NCBI GenBank assembly: GCA_002410555.1 | Contig: DHSR01000050.1 | Coordinates: 9,627-73,626 of the forward strand | From: Bacteroidales bacterium UBA5281 | GTDB lineage: Bacteria; Bacteroidota; Bacteroidia; Bacteroidales; Lentimicrobiaceae | Direction of reading: 5' to 3' | Length of the DNA: 64,000 nucleotides | In this document: positions 44,339-55,197 of the stretch, one piece after another | Layout of the letters: the number at the start of each line of letters is the position of its first letter | Position numbering within the stretch: the first letter of the stretch is position 1 | Notes under the pieces: model-generated | Told to the model about the DNA's origin: nothing | Database searches by the model: none | What the model saw: the letters and a program-made list of their open reading frames with translations, nothing else | Made by a program: the position numbers and the translations under genes

Positions 44339-45181
44339 ATGGATCGATTAATGAACGACATTATTCTGGTACCTACCGATTTCTCGGAGGTTTGTTACAA
44401 TGCAGCTACCCAGGCTGCCGAGGCAGCTCAACTGCTCAAACATAAACTGGTGTTGTTGCATATAGTCAACAACGAAACACGGGCCTACCTGAAAAGCGAG
44501 AAATTGGGACCTGAAGCCATTGATCAAAAATTGAGCGAAATTGCCGATGAATTGAAATCGAAGTATCAGATTGATACAGAAATTATGACACGTGAAGGCA
44601 GCATCTTTACTGAAATTGGTGAAGTGGCAAAGGATTTAAATGTAGATTTAATATTCTTAGGCACCCATGGCAAAACCGGTATGCAGAAGTTCACCGGCAG
44701 TTTTGCCCTTAAAGTAGTCACTTCTTCACCTGCACCCGTTATTGTAGTGCAAAAGAGACCATTTGCTCACGGGTATAAAAATATTGTACTGCCCATTACC
44801 AGTGAGGCAGGTCCGCTGGATAAAACGCGATGGGCGGTTTACATTGCCAGGAAATTTAATGCTACCATACATATATTTGTAATGGGCGAAGCCAATGATG
44901 ATGTTCATACTTCTTCAAAACAAATTGCAGGATATTTTGAAAGAAATGATGTTGCCTACACGATTCGCAATTCGGTAAAAAGTTCCGGTTTTGCCAAACA
45001 GGTAAATGATTATTCGGCTTCTATCAATGCAGACATGATCATGATTATGACCAATCCGGAAAAGGGATTAAAGACCTATTTGCTGGGAAGCTATGATGAG
45101 GAAATCATTTTTAATTCGGCTCAGATTCCTGTAATGTGCATCAATCCGCGAAAATTTAACTATGAGGTATTGGGTTTGTGA
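44339..45181 (+). CDS. tandem-domain universal stress protein (UspA family)
   Basis: A 280-residue cytoplasmic protein with two Usp domains. The first (about 5-140) begins DIILVPTDFSEVCYNA and has an ATP-binding-type motif, GTHGKTGMQKFTGSFALKV. The second (about 145-278) begins KNIVLPIT and has lost this motif (MTNPEKGLKTYLLGS), as is common in Bacteroidota tandem Usp proteins. It probably binds nucleotide and supports stress survival; the partner is unknown. It has a well-matched promoter and a textbook terminator, so it is monocistronic. A conserved second ATG follows at codon 4. Confidence 0.92.
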   Translation: MDRLMNDIILVPTDFSEVCYNAATQAAEAAQLLKHKLVLLHIVNNETRAYLKSEKLGPEAIDQKLSEIADELKSKYQIDTEIMTREGSIFTEIGEVAKDLNVDLIFLGTHGKTGMQKFTGSFALKVVTSSPAPVIVVQKRPFAHGYKNIVLPITSEAGPLDKTRWAVYIARKFNATIHIFVMGEANDDVHTSSKQIAGYFERNDVAYTIRNSVKSSGFAKQVNDYSASINADMIMIMTNPEKGLKTYLLGSYDEEIIFNSAQIPVMCINPRKFNYEVLGL

Positions 45182-45204
45182 CAAAATCCGGTATCCAGCA
45201 TCAC

Positions 45205-45227
45205 AAAGCCCCGAAAGGGGCTTTTTT
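45205..45227 (+). terminator. intrinsic terminator of the universal stress protein gene
   Basis: AAAGCCCC-GAAA-GGGGCTTT is an 8-bp perfect stem with a GAAA tetraloop, running into six T residues, 23 bp past the stop codon. Confidence 0.95.
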
Positions 45228-45263
45228 AAAGCATACGCAACTCACTAAACTAAAAACTACACC

Positions 45264-45860
45264 ATGAATCTGAACCATCTCAGCGAATTCGTTATGGAGA
45301 AAATGAAGCGTGAGTTGCCGGCAAATATTGTTTATCACAGTACCGATCATACCCGTGATGTATATGAATCAGCCATGCGGCTGGCTTTTCTCGAAAAGCT
45401 GGATGAACCTTCCACACGCTTGCTTGGTGCAGCAGCCTTGTTTCATGACATTGGAATAACGGTCCGGTTTGAAGATCATGAAACCAACTCAGCCGCCATC
45501 GCCGGAGAGTATCTTCCCTCCTTTGGCTTTAATGCTGAGGATATTGGTGCCATTCAATCAATGATTCTTGCTACCCGTTTACCACAGCAGGCAAATACCC
45601 TGGCAGAAAAAATTTTGTGTGATGCCGATCTCGATTACCTTGGAAGACGTGACTTTTTCGTCATCGGTCAAAAGTTGCGCCTCGAATGGGAACTTTCCGG
45701 CAAACCGGTTACCCTGAGCGATTGGTATATACTGCAAATGAAATTTCTAAAGTCGCATCAATATTTTACCGCATCGGCCACTAAGTTGCGCAACGAAGTC
45801 AAACTTCAGAACCTGAAAGAAATTGAAACGCTTTGTACGCGAAGATGTACACATATTTGA
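45264..45860 (+). CDS. HD-domain metal-dependent phosphohydrolase
   Basis: A 198-residue HD-superfamily protein. The metal site is spread over VYHSTDHTRDVYESA (first His), ALFHDIGIT (the HD pair), EDHETNSA (further His) and DADLDYLG (last Asp). Such proteins hydrolyse nucleotides or cyclic nucleotides, but the short length and missing extra domains do not point to a substrate. It lies 37 bp upstream of ligA in the same direction, and they may be co-transcribed. Confidence 0.9.
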   Translation: MNLNHLSEFVMEKMKRELPANIVYHSTDHTRDVYESAMRLAFLEKLDEPSTRLLGAAALFHDIGITVRFEDHETNSAAIAGEYLPSFGFNAEDIGAIQSMILATRLPQQANTLAEKILCDADLDYLGRRDFFVIGQKLRLEWELSGKPVTLSDWYILQMKFLKSHQYFTASATKLRNEVKLQNLKEIETLCTRRCTHI

Positions 45861-45867
45861 ATGTTAA

Positions 45868-47949
<2,082 letters not shown>

Positions 47950-47962
47950 TAAAAGTTGATTG

Positions 47963-48676
47963 TTACATCTGCGTCAACACGCTTTGCCCGGAAATCTCCT
48001 GTTTTAATATACGTGGATTACCGTAGAAATTAATAACTGATGATCCTGAGGCTTCTATGCTCATGGTTTCAATAACATGCACGTGCATAGTGGAGGCCCC
48101 GCTGCATTCAAGGCCCGCATGATTTACCACTAAGTTTTCACCTGAAAATTCAGAAGCTCCGCTGAAATCAACTTCCAGTTTATCGGCCTTGCCTGAAAGG
48201 ATAATGGTTGATTTTCCACTGGTTTCGAGTTCAAGTTTATCGGCGGTAAGCTCAAGATCAATGTTACTGCTGCCGGAACACTCAACAGATAAGGCATTGA
48301 ATTTTAATGATGCATTTGCTTTTAATTGAGTAGCACCATTCAGCTCAATGCTCTTCAGGTGAGTAAAGTAAATCGTAATCTCAATGTTTTGTACCCGTAA
48401 AGACTTTCCTTGCAGAGAGATGTTAAGTTCCTGATCCTTAACATTTGAAATCACGTGGTCGATGTCCTGTTGCGAGCCTCTGATAATGATTTTTCCTGCA
48501 TCTGCATGGCTCTGAACAAGCGTAATCAAAAAGGGGCCACTTACGTCAATTTCATTAAACCTGCCCATCTGTCGTTCCTGGGTAGCCGAAAAGACACTGA
48601 GCGTAAACGCTACAATCAACGAAAGCGTCATCAATACTATGATCATGGGTTTAGTGGAAGCTGCATTAAGTTTCAT
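47963..48676 (-). CDS. DUF2807 (head GIN domain) putative auto-transporter-like adhesin protein
   Basis: A 237-residue exported protein with an N-terminal hydrophobic helix (about 11-30) as signal or anchor. The rest is the Bacteroidota GIN/DUF2807 domain: FNEIDVSGPFLITLVQ at the front, then right-handed beta-helix rungs rich in SGAS, SGSS and SGKS turns (ALSVECSGSSNIDLEL, DFSGASEFSGENL, LECSGASTMHV, IEASGSSVINFYG). The fold suggests a surface or periplasmic binding role; no function is established. It ends 13 bp from the ligA stop. Confidence 0.88.
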   Translation of the reverse strand: MKLNAASTKPMIIVLMTLSLIVAFTLSVFSATQERQMGRFNEIDVSGPFLITLVQSHADAGKIIIRGSQQDIDHVISNVKDQELNISLQGKSLRVQNIEITIYFTHLKSIELNGATQLKANASLKFNALSVECSGSSNIDLELTADKLELETSGKSTIILSGKADKLEVDFSGASEFSGENLVVNHAGLECSGASTMHVHVIETMSIEASGSSVINFYGNPRILKQEISGQSVLTQM

Positions 48677-48780
48677 GTTGTTGAGGAATAAAATGAATAC
48701 AATGAGTGAGTTAACTATTAGACTGAAAAATGTCTCAAAAGTTACAGCATGAATACGTACCTGATCAAAATTAAAACCTT

Positions 48781-48788
48781 TACATTTG
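48781..48788 (+). promoter_or_regulatory. -7 box of the EamA transporter gene
   Basis: TACATTTG is an exact TAnnTTTG. With transcription starting just after it, only the TTG at 48823 fits as the in-frame start, so the site decides the start codon. No strong -33 element is seen. Confidence 0.5.
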
Positions 48789-48822
48789 CAGACTTTTTGT
48801 ATGTTACTTAGCTTATCCTGAA

Positions 48823-49752
48823 TTGAAACCCAATCTTCTCCGATACTATCTTTTTGCGGTCACCAGTATGTTTCTGTGGGCGTTAACCTTTATCTGGTTT
48901 AAAAAAGCAGTAGCCTGGTACGAGCCGGTAACCATTATTTTTCTCAGGCTGGTTTTGGCCTCCCTGCTTTTATATTCTTTCGCCAAACTCAGCCGGCAAT
49001 ATCAGGCTGTGAAACGTTCAGATTATAAATGGTTTATGCTATTGGCTTTAAGCGAACCTTTCTTTTATTTTATTGGGGAGAGCTTTGGTTTGAAATATGT
49101 TTCCACTACCATTTCTTCAGCCATCATAGCTACCATACCACTGTTTTCTCCGCTTGCTGCAGCACTTTTCACCCGCGAGAAGGTCACTTTTTTCGCCTGG
49201 TCAGGCATCATTGTCTCTTTTGCTGGTATTTTGCTGATGGTTGTCAATCTTGATTTCAGTTTCAATGCCGAACCTAAAGGGATAGCTTTGCTTTTTCTGG
49301 CCGTCTTCTCCGCAGTAGCTTATTCCATTCTCATTAAAAGGCTGGCCAATAAATATTCTGCACTTACCATTATATCCACCCAAAGCCTGATTGGAGCCAT
49401 TTACTTTCTACCCCTGTTTCTGGTGATGGACTTCTCCACTTTTATCACCATTACCCCTCCTTTAAGTGTGATCCTTGCCATCATTCAACTTTCGGTATTC
49501 GGCAGTTGTATGGCTTTTCTGCTTTTTATTATGGTAATTGCAAAGTTGGGAATGGTAAAAGCCAATTTGTTCACCAACTTAATACCCGTTTTTACAGCAA
49601 TTCTATCGTACTTTGTGCTGTCTGAAATATTTACTGTTCAAAAGATAATCGCCATGTTCCTGGTAATAGGGGGTATTGTGGTTGCACAAACCCGCGAAAT
49701 AATGGAACTCCTGCGGCGGAAGCACAATAAACAATCGCTCAAAAGTCTCTAA
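48823..49752 (+). CDS. EamA/RhaT family (DMT) permease
   Basis: A 309-residue inner-membrane transporter with ten predicted helices in two EamA halves (SMFLWALTFIWFKKAV ... ; LLFLAVFSAVAYSILIKRLA ...). Each half ends with the typical LGMVKANLFTNLIPVFTAILS-like segment in the second copy and TISSAIIATIPLFSPL in the first. Substrates of this superfamily range from amino acids to metabolites and cannot be predicted. The start is TTG; the nearest ATG upstream is out of frame and stops at once. Confidence 0.9.
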   Translation: MKPNLLRYYLFAVTSMFLWALTFIWFKKAVAWYEPVTIIFLRLVLASLLLYSFAKLSRQYQAVKRSDYKWFMLLALSEPFFYFIGESFGLKYVSTTISSAIIATIPLFSPLAAALFTREKVTFFAWSGIIVSFAGILLMVVNLDFSFNAEPKGIALLFLAVFSAVAYSILIKRLANKYSALTIISTQSLIGAIYFLPLFLVMDFSTFITITPPLSVILAIIQLSVFGSCMAFLLFIMVIAKLGMVKANLFTNLIPVFTAILSYFVLSEIFTVQKIIAMFLVIGGIVVAQTREIMELLRRKHNKQSLKSL

Positions 49753-49794
49753 AATAAATAGTGGCTATGCTTAAAGCCCCTGGCCGTCTACTAT

Positions 49795-49818
49795 CTCATA
49801 AATTTTTTAATTTATGAG
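49795..49818 (+). terminator. terminator-like hairpin after the EamA gene
   Basis: CTCATAAATT-TTTT-AATTTATGAG is a perfect 10-bp stem, 42 bp past the stop. It is AT-rich and no T-tract follows, so the terminator call is tentative. Confidence 0.45.
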
Positions 49819-50184
49819 TCCGGTCTAAAAAGATATAAATAATAAAATGCCATTAAAATACGAAGTTGCCAGGTTACATAAGGCCTGTATATCAGTGATT
49901 AAAACTTGGTGAGACTTCGTGCCTGTATGCCTTCATACGCGCGCTGGCAGGGCTTTGTGCCTTAGTGGCAAAAAGGAAGTTTTTATGCTAAGCTCATTTG
50001 TTTTTTTGACATGATTAACAGCATTTAAACCTATTACGTCTCAACGACTCAACGACTCAACAAATCAACAGTTATATCATCTGAAATGATTAACTTTGTT
50101 GATAATTGAAAATCTACAGTTGAATTTTTATTTTATTAGTCGTTTTTTTAATCTTTTCCGGTTATTGTTTAAATCTATTGTATC
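49819..50184. other. intergenic region with short repeats
   Basis: About 365 bp without a supported gene. CAACGACT occurs twice in tandem (about 50042-50058), and a GTGCCTTAGTGGCAAA segment (about 49957-49972) resembles low-complexity intergenic text common in this phylum. TTTG at 50095-50098 with TACAGTTG 16 nt on is a weak promoter candidate for the next gene. Confidence 0.35.
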
Positions 50185-50682
50185 ATGAGTAGAGCTTTCG
50201 TTAACGAAGATGATCAGCGGGAAACGCCGTTTGTGCCGCCCAGAGCCGATCTGCCTGTTGGCTTTCCCAATTATGTTACCCCGGCAGGGATGGAAGCGCT
50301 GTTGAAAGAAAAGGAGATGTTGCTGACAGAACGTGATGCACATTCAGCAGCGGACGCTCATGATAAGCAAACGGAAGTGAGTATTTTGAACTCACGTCTG
50401 CAAATGCTGGAGAATCGTATATCTTCTGCTCAGGTTATTGGGCGGGAAGAAGTAAAGCGTGACAAAGTTCACTTTGGTTCTATTGTTAAACTTGAGATTG
50501 GTGGTGAAAAGAAACTTCAGGAATTTCAGATAGTTGGGGTAGATGAGGCTGATCTGAAGAAAGGGAAAATAGCATTTACCTCGCCTATTGCCCGTTTGTT
50601 GATGAATAAAACGATTGGTGAAAGTGTCAACCTTAAACTTGGAAAAGGGGAGAGGATGATTAAGATCATGGATATAGAATAA
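50185..50682 (+). CDS. GreA/GreB-family transcription factor
   Basis: A 165-residue Gre-like protein binding RNA polymerase in its secondary channel. An N-terminal extension (1 to about 30, PFVPPRADLPVGFPNYVT) precedes a coiled coil (about 35-85, MEALLKEKEMLLTERDAHSA ... SILNSRLQMLENRISSAQVI) and a C-terminal FKBP-like domain (FGSIVKLEIGGEKKLQEF ... ISPIARLLMNKTIGESV type sequence). Acidic residues near the coiled-coil tip (Glu/Asp in TERDAHSAAD) could support transcript cleavage. It may be a Gre paralogue with a specialised role rather than the main GreA. Confidence 0.88.
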   Translation: MSRAFVNEDDQRETPFVPPRADLPVGFPNYVTPAGMEALLKEKEMLLTERDAHSAADAHDKQTEVSILNSRLQMLENRISSAQVIGREEVKRDKVHFGSIVKLEIGGEKKLQEFQIVGVDEADLKKGKIAFTSPIARLLMNKTIGESVNLKLGKGERMIKIMDIE

Positions 50683-51016
50683 AAAAATTTTGGTTTTAAG
50701 GTAAGGTAGGAATTCAAAATAATTATTTAGTTAACACCCACATTATCATTATATTATTGATTTTGAAAAAAATCTTTTCAATAATTTCCCCATTTTTTTC
50801 AAAAAACCGTATTGGCTTTTCGATTTTTTATGATTAATAGATAATTACGCTGATCAAATTTTTATCAGATGCGCGTGTTTGATAAGGGTTTTATTGTTAC
50901 TATTGCACTACTAAACTACACCTGCCATAATGCGGCATTGACTACTACCCTTACTGTTGGCTTTTGAATTTTGCATTTTTGTTTGGATAAATATTACCTA
51001 ATCAATGGCTTATGGC
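50683..51016. other. AT-rich upstream region of module 1
   Basis: No gene is supported. A stretch near 50791-50825 (TTTTTTTCAAAAAACCGTAT) resembles 53862-53890 upstream of the second module, so the duplicated unit extends beyond the identical leader. No exact promoter match is visible. Confidence 0.45.
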
Positions 51017-51155
51017 TTATTGATAAACATTTTTGAACCTCTAATAACTCTAATAATAATTTTAAAAACACAACAATGAAAACAAGAACCATCAGCATTC
51101 TGCTCGTATTGAGCCTTACGGTAGGAGTATTTTACGCTTGTAAGAAAGACCAGGA
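51017..51155 (+). repeat. leader repeat, copy 1 (5' UTR plus signal peptide and lipobox)
   Basis: Identical to 54004-54133 over 130 nt, except for a 9-nt insertion in this copy (a tandem doubling of CTCTAATAA upstream of the ATG). It covers about 60 nt of untranslated leader and the first 26-27 codons of the lipoprotein gene. The identity stops exactly where the premature TAG begins. Confidence 0.93.
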
Positions 51156-52134
51156 ATAGGACGACACCAAAGCAACCCAGACTGAATTAACCAATGCTGA
51201 TCGTACAGTAGCAAACAGGATTCTTGAATTCCGGCGTAAGCTCAATTTTAAGAAAACCAACCCCACGCTTAAGAGTAGCGAAATTATTGCCATTGACGAT
51301 GCGCGTTTTGATGTGGAAACCAACTTTAATGCTTCATATGGTTTCCCGGATGAGAAATATATTTACACGAAGCATGATACGGTTATTCTTGCTATGCCAG
51401 TTATTAATGAATCAACCACAACAGTTGTTCATATGCTAAATTTTTACGAACAGTGCTATCAAGAGGTGCTCGGTGTATATAACAATTGTATATACAACGA
51501 TAAGGAATTGTTGTTTATCTCGCTTAAGAAAGGTGAACTAAAAGAAGGTTCCCTTTCTTTTAAGCTAGACGTTGTTATGGGGCAACGAACCAACAATACA
51601 TATCCCGGCCCCTTTGTATTTGGTGAAGACTGGTTTTATGGAGAGAAATTGGGCATGTGCGATAGTACCTACTACATGGAATCAGATGCGGCACTAGTAC
51701 TTCAAGATTATTTAAATTCATATTCCACAATTAATCCACCACCACCATCTGGTTACAGATGGCTTGTTGTTAATGATGCCAATAATCCTTATCAACTAAC
51801 GGGTAATGAATACAAGGACGAGAACAACAATAACCTGATCTTTTATAATGAAAAGGAAGGGGAGTTTATCCATGATGAAATGTGCCTTGATTACAATGAA
51901 ATGAATTTTCACCTGGAAGGCGAACATATTGTTATTTATAGCCTAATGCGTATTACCCACAATAAACCTGATAATTGGGAATTCCTCAATTGTATTATTC
52001 AAGGTGTAAATGACGACAAACCCGGCTCACAAACTATTGACCGAATCAGACATCAAAACTATTTGTACTATGCTTTTCGGTATTTAGTACCCATATGGGA
52101 AATTGAAGACCCAACTTCATTATCAACCCTTTAA
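51076..52134 (+). pseudogene. lipoprotein of module 1, interrupted by an in-frame TAG at codon 28
   Basis: Translation from ATG 51076 gives a lipoprotein signal (lipobox ending FYAC, Cys22, then KKDQE) and meets TAG at 51157-51159. The same frame then stays open to 52134, so removing one stop restores a 352-residue lipoprotein. Its body is distantly related to the module 2 lipoprotein (compare LKSSEIIAIDDARF and FKSGEVVDIEEALW). The other copy has CAA where this has TAG. The intact part from ATG 51313 would lack a signal peptide. TAG is an ordinary stop elsewhere in this window (for example at 7514-7516), so recoding is unlikely. The function is unknown. Confidence 0.8.
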
Positions 52135-52145
52135 AAAATGAAATT

Positions 52146-53645
52146 ATGTTGGTAAAATCGATCAGGCTTATACTTTTTGCACTTTTCTTTGTCAAATCGT
52201 TTAGTGCCTACAATCAAACTTCATTTCAACTTCAGTATGGAACTCCCGGTGAGGATTACTTTTTGGCTGCCGACAATGATATTTACGGAAATACCATATT
52301 TGTGGGGGCCTCTGAAATCATCGAAGATGTATATTCAGGGCTGCTTTTAAAAATTAAGCCTGATGGGAGTTACCAAACAAGGCTAATTAGTATGCCTGAT
52401 ACCACGGTAAGCCTTATAAATATTATGGTACTACCTGGTGGGGATTACTTTGTTTTGGGCCAAATGCAATCAGCCAACGGTGAAGAACCATATAAAATGA
52501 TGGTAATGGTACTTGACACGGCTATGAACACTATTTCAAGAAAATTTTATGCTTTACCTGAAAAATATTCAGGCATATCCGGCCATAGTAGTATTCTGCA
52601 AGACAATGAAGGCAACCTGGTTTTGGCGTTAGCCCATATATATTACGAAGGAACAACTTCTCGTGAAGACTTTGCCTTTTATAAGTTTACAATACAAGGC
52701 GATACCTTAATGAGCAGAGTGTATGAAACAATGTTTCATGCGGATCCCTATCATCTAACAAAAGTCCCCAATTCAAACAATATCATGCTAACCAGCACGG
52801 GTTACTTACCCATGACAGCAGGTGAGTTGATGTTTTTGGACAGTAACCTCGATATACTCAGAGTAACAAGGATACGAGATGATTTTTCATTCAAATTTGA
52901 AGGAAAGCACTGGCTTAGCGATACCAGTTTTCTTATGGCTCAAAGTCATACAGAGCATCCCATTGGTTCAAGTACCGAATATATGGTTAGGGTGGCCGTA
53001 GTTGATACTTCGGCCACATATCACAAAATTATTGATTTAAATCACCCTGACACTATCGAATACTCTTCCGCAATGGATGCTTTGTCGTATTTCAACGATA
53101 CCACCATTTTTATCAGTGGCTCGCAAAGTTACAACAACCTGAATTTTTCCGTACCCAATGAAGCATTTCTATACATTGTTGACAAAGACCTTAATTTAAG
53201 AGGCTACAAGGCATTAGGCGATGGTCATTATTATATTACATGGGGCACTCACGCAACAATGGATGGAGGGTGTTTTGTTTGGGCAAGGCGGTTCAATATA
53301 CCCTACGATGTCAATGAAGCCGACATCATGATCTGGAAAGTAATGCCCGAGGATATGACACTTTACACCCAGGTAAGTTATCTGCCTCCAGGAAGAATAC
53401 AAGGCCACGCGTGGCCCAACCCCGTGGGTGATGAGCTTTATGTCAGCCTTGAAGATTTTGTACAAGGCGAAACCATCCGCTACCGTATAACCGATATGCA
53501 GGGCCGCACTTGCCTGGATATGAAACAAACCGTAAACGGCAACTGCGTGCACACCCAAACCCATAATCTTGACCCGGGAATGTATATCTACGAAGTTTCG
53601 GGGCCTGGAAATAAAATAATCAGCGGAAAATTCATCAAACAATAA
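52146..53645 (+). CDS. T9SS cargo protein with propeller-like repeats (module 1)
   Basis: A 499-residue secreted protein. The signal peptide is at 1-24 (LILFALFFVKSFSAYNQ). The body has repeated short strands ending in G-D/G-Y-hydrophobic segments (LPGGDYFVLGQM, DNEGNLVLALAH, VPNSNNIMLTSTG), typical of beta-propeller or delta-60-like repeat proteins. The C-terminal 80 residues (WPNPVGDELYVSL ... GMYIYEVSGPGNKIISGKFIKQ) are a T9SS type A sorting domain. It starts 11 bp after the lipoprotein gene and is paralogous in layout to 55198-56682. No enzymatic motif is seen. Likely surface or released; the role is unknown. Confidence 0.85.
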   Translation: MLVKSIRLILFALFFVKSFSAYNQTSFQLQYGTPGEDYFLAADNDIYGNTIFVGASEIIEDVYSGLLLKIKPDGSYQTRLISMPDTTVSLINIMVLPGGDYFVLGQMQSANGEEPYKMMVMVLDTAMNTISRKFYALPEKYSGISGHSSILQDNEGNLVLALAHIYYEGTTSREDFAFYKFTIQGDTLMSRVYETMFHADPYHLTKVPNSNNIMLTSTGYLPMTAGELMFLDSNLDILRVTRIRDDFSFKFEGKHWLSDTSFLMAQSHTEHPIGSSTEYMVRVAVVDTSATYHKIIDLNHPDTIEYSSAMDALSYFNDTTIFISGSQSYNNLNFSVPNEAFLYIVDKDLNLRGYKALGDGHYYITWGTHATMDGGCFVWARRFNIPYDVNEADIMIWKVMPEDMTLYTQVSYLPPGRIQGHAWPNPVGDELYVSLEDFVQGETIRYRITDMQGRTCLDMKQTVNGNCVHTQTHNLDPGMYIYEVSGPGNKIISGKFIKQ

Positions 53646-54003
53646 ACATTATGAAAAATTTACCCGGCATAATCCATAACCTCAACTTCTACCACTTTTC
53701 CGTTGGAAAAAGGAGACCCCCACCCTTATTTTCTCCATTTTCTCACTCCCCCGCCTGTTTTTACACTATTTTCTTTGCATGGGATGAAAATTTATTAAAA
53801 AAGTTTTATTTCCCATTCTTCTCATTGTCAAATCATTATGTTTGTATTGTCATAAATAACCACTTTTTTTTCTCAAAAAACAGTATTACCTTTTGCCTCT
53901 AAGTATATTAATATGTATAGACCTATTCGTGGTTATGTCTTAAAAAACGGACCGGGATAGGATGTTTTACTACTACAACTGTTACCCTCACTCCGGCGAT
54001 GGG
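53646..54003. other. intergenic region between the two modules
   Basis: About 360 bp, T-rich. An 83-codon frame from 53651 has no homologue-like features and is rejected. The stretch at 53862-53890 matches the region upstream of module 1 imperfectly. No terminator for module 1 is evident. Confidence 0.4.
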
Positions 54004-54133
54004 TTATTGATAAACATTTTTGAACCTCTAATAATAATTTTAAAAACACAACAATGAAAACAAGAACCATCAGCATTCTGCTCGTATTGAGCCTTACGGT
54101 AGGAGTATTTTACGCTTGTAAGAAAGACCAGGA
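54004..54133 (+). repeat. leader repeat, copy 2 (5' UTR plus signal peptide and lipobox)
   Basis: Identical to copy 1 at 51017-51155 apart from the 9-nt insertion there. It ends inside codon 27 of the module 2 lipoprotein gene, after which similarity at DNA level falls away abruptly. Confidence 0.93.
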
Positions 54134-55064
54134 GCAAACAACACAAACGGTATCAAAATTGAGTGATAGCCAGGTTGCCGAAATGATAGGGAGCTTTAAA
54201 ACCCGGGGAGAAAGCAATTTTAAAAGTGGCGAAGTAGTAGATATTGAAGAAGCCTTATGGTATATTGCAACAACAACCAACTACACTTACAGCGATCTTT
54301 CGGCTGAAAATGAAAAAACATGGGTTGATACCTGTTTGATTAACATTGCATTAACCAATAACAAAGTCAGCCTTACCGAAGTGTATGCCAAGTACGAACT
54401 CCTTATTGAGAACCTTAGGGCATTCTATGGTGCCAAAAACGAAGAAAACAAGCAATTTCTTACCGTAAGCATTGAACCTGTTTCGCGCGAAGGCAATAAT
54501 CTCCTTTGTAAAGCAAGGGCTGTCTTTACTTATTCCCCTATTACAGGTGGTTATTTTAATTTTGATAATTCAACCTCATATTCTTTCTGGTATTATTGGC
54601 AATACAATGCTACATGTGATATACAATCCCCACTTGTGACAGATGCAGCTAATGAAACTCAAATAAGAATAATGCGAAGCAAGGGAACACTTCCTATCTA
54701 TTATTATTACGAACCGGTAGCTTCAATACCTATTGATAATCCATTAGACTATCCTATTGATTCGTCAGCGCCTAACCCACATAACAATCGGTTTAGTCAT
54801 TTATACTGGAACAGTAGCCAATACCCGAATTTTAATGGATGTATTCCACCTGATGATCTCAACTTTTACCTTATTAAAACTAAGGAGCTCATAAATAACG
54901 AAGTCGGAAACGGCGGAATTAGGCCGGCAGGTACAGGAATGATTGATATTTATATGAATGGTATAATCAAGACTGTTAATGCAAACTCAATCTTCTGCCA
55001 TCAGGCAACCGTGAATTACGGCATTCTACGCCAGAGGCCCGACCCCAGATATAACCTGGAATAG
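54054..55064 (+). CDS. lipoprotein of unknown function (module 2)
   Basis: A 336-residue lipoprotein. The leader MKTRTISILLVLSLTVGVFY ends at Cys22, followed by KKDQEQ, a charged run resembling a Bacteroidota surface-lipoprotein export signal. The mature protein has no domain I recognise. It has an acidic helical N-terminal part (LSDSQVAEMIGSFKTRG) and a Tyr/Asn/Pro-rich C-terminal half. It is the intact counterpart of the interrupted gene at 51076. It precedes a T9SS cargo gene, with a perfect hairpin between them, so the pair may form a surface complex. Confidence 0.82.
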   Translation: MKTRTISILLVLSLTVGVFYACKKDQEQTTQTVSKLSDSQVAEMIGSFKTRGESNFKSGEVVDIEEALWYIATTTNYTYSDLSAENEKTWVDTCLINIALTNNKVSLTEVYAKYELLIENLRAFYGAKNEENKQFLTVSIEPVSREGNNLLCKARAVFTYSPITGGYFNFDNSTSYSFWYYWQYNATCDIQSPLVTDAANETQIRIMRSKGTLPIYYYYEPVASIPIDNPLDYPIDSSAPNPHNNRFSHLYWNSSQYPNFNGCIPPDDLNFYLIKTKELINNEVGNGGIRPAGTGMIDIYMNGIIKTVNANSIFCHQATVNYGILRQRPDPRYNLE

Positions 55065-55073
55065 ATAATCTTG

Positions 55074-55114
55074 CTACACTCGGATGATTCGTTACTTAAA
55101 TCATCCGAGTGTAG
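55074..55114 (+). terminator. perfect 16-bp hairpin between the module 2 genes
   Basis: CTACACTCGGATGATT (55074-55089) pairs with AATCATCCGAGTGTAG (55099-55114) around a 9-nt loop. It begins 9 nt after the lipoprotein stop. No T-tract follows, so it may be a partial terminator, an mRNA-stabilising structure or a protein site rather than a full stop. Confidence 0.6.
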
Positions 55115-55197
55115 TAAAATTCTTATTAGGACACTTATTGGTAAGACATTTATTACAATCTATTTTGATTAAAGCTAAACAACTTAGACCACAACTT

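Noticed and set aside
51157..51159. TAG as a recoded sense codon
   Set aside because: TAG ends normal genes in the window (for example the receiver protein at 7514-7516), and no suppressor tRNA is visible.
53651..53902. 83-codon frame just after module 1
   Set aside because: Low-complexity Phe/Pro/His-rich translation without a homologous feature. The region matches the upstream spacer of module 1, which is non-coding.
55084..55197. N-terminal extension of the module 2 cargo protein
   Set aside because: It would translate the perfect hairpin and place 38 residues before a clear signal peptide.
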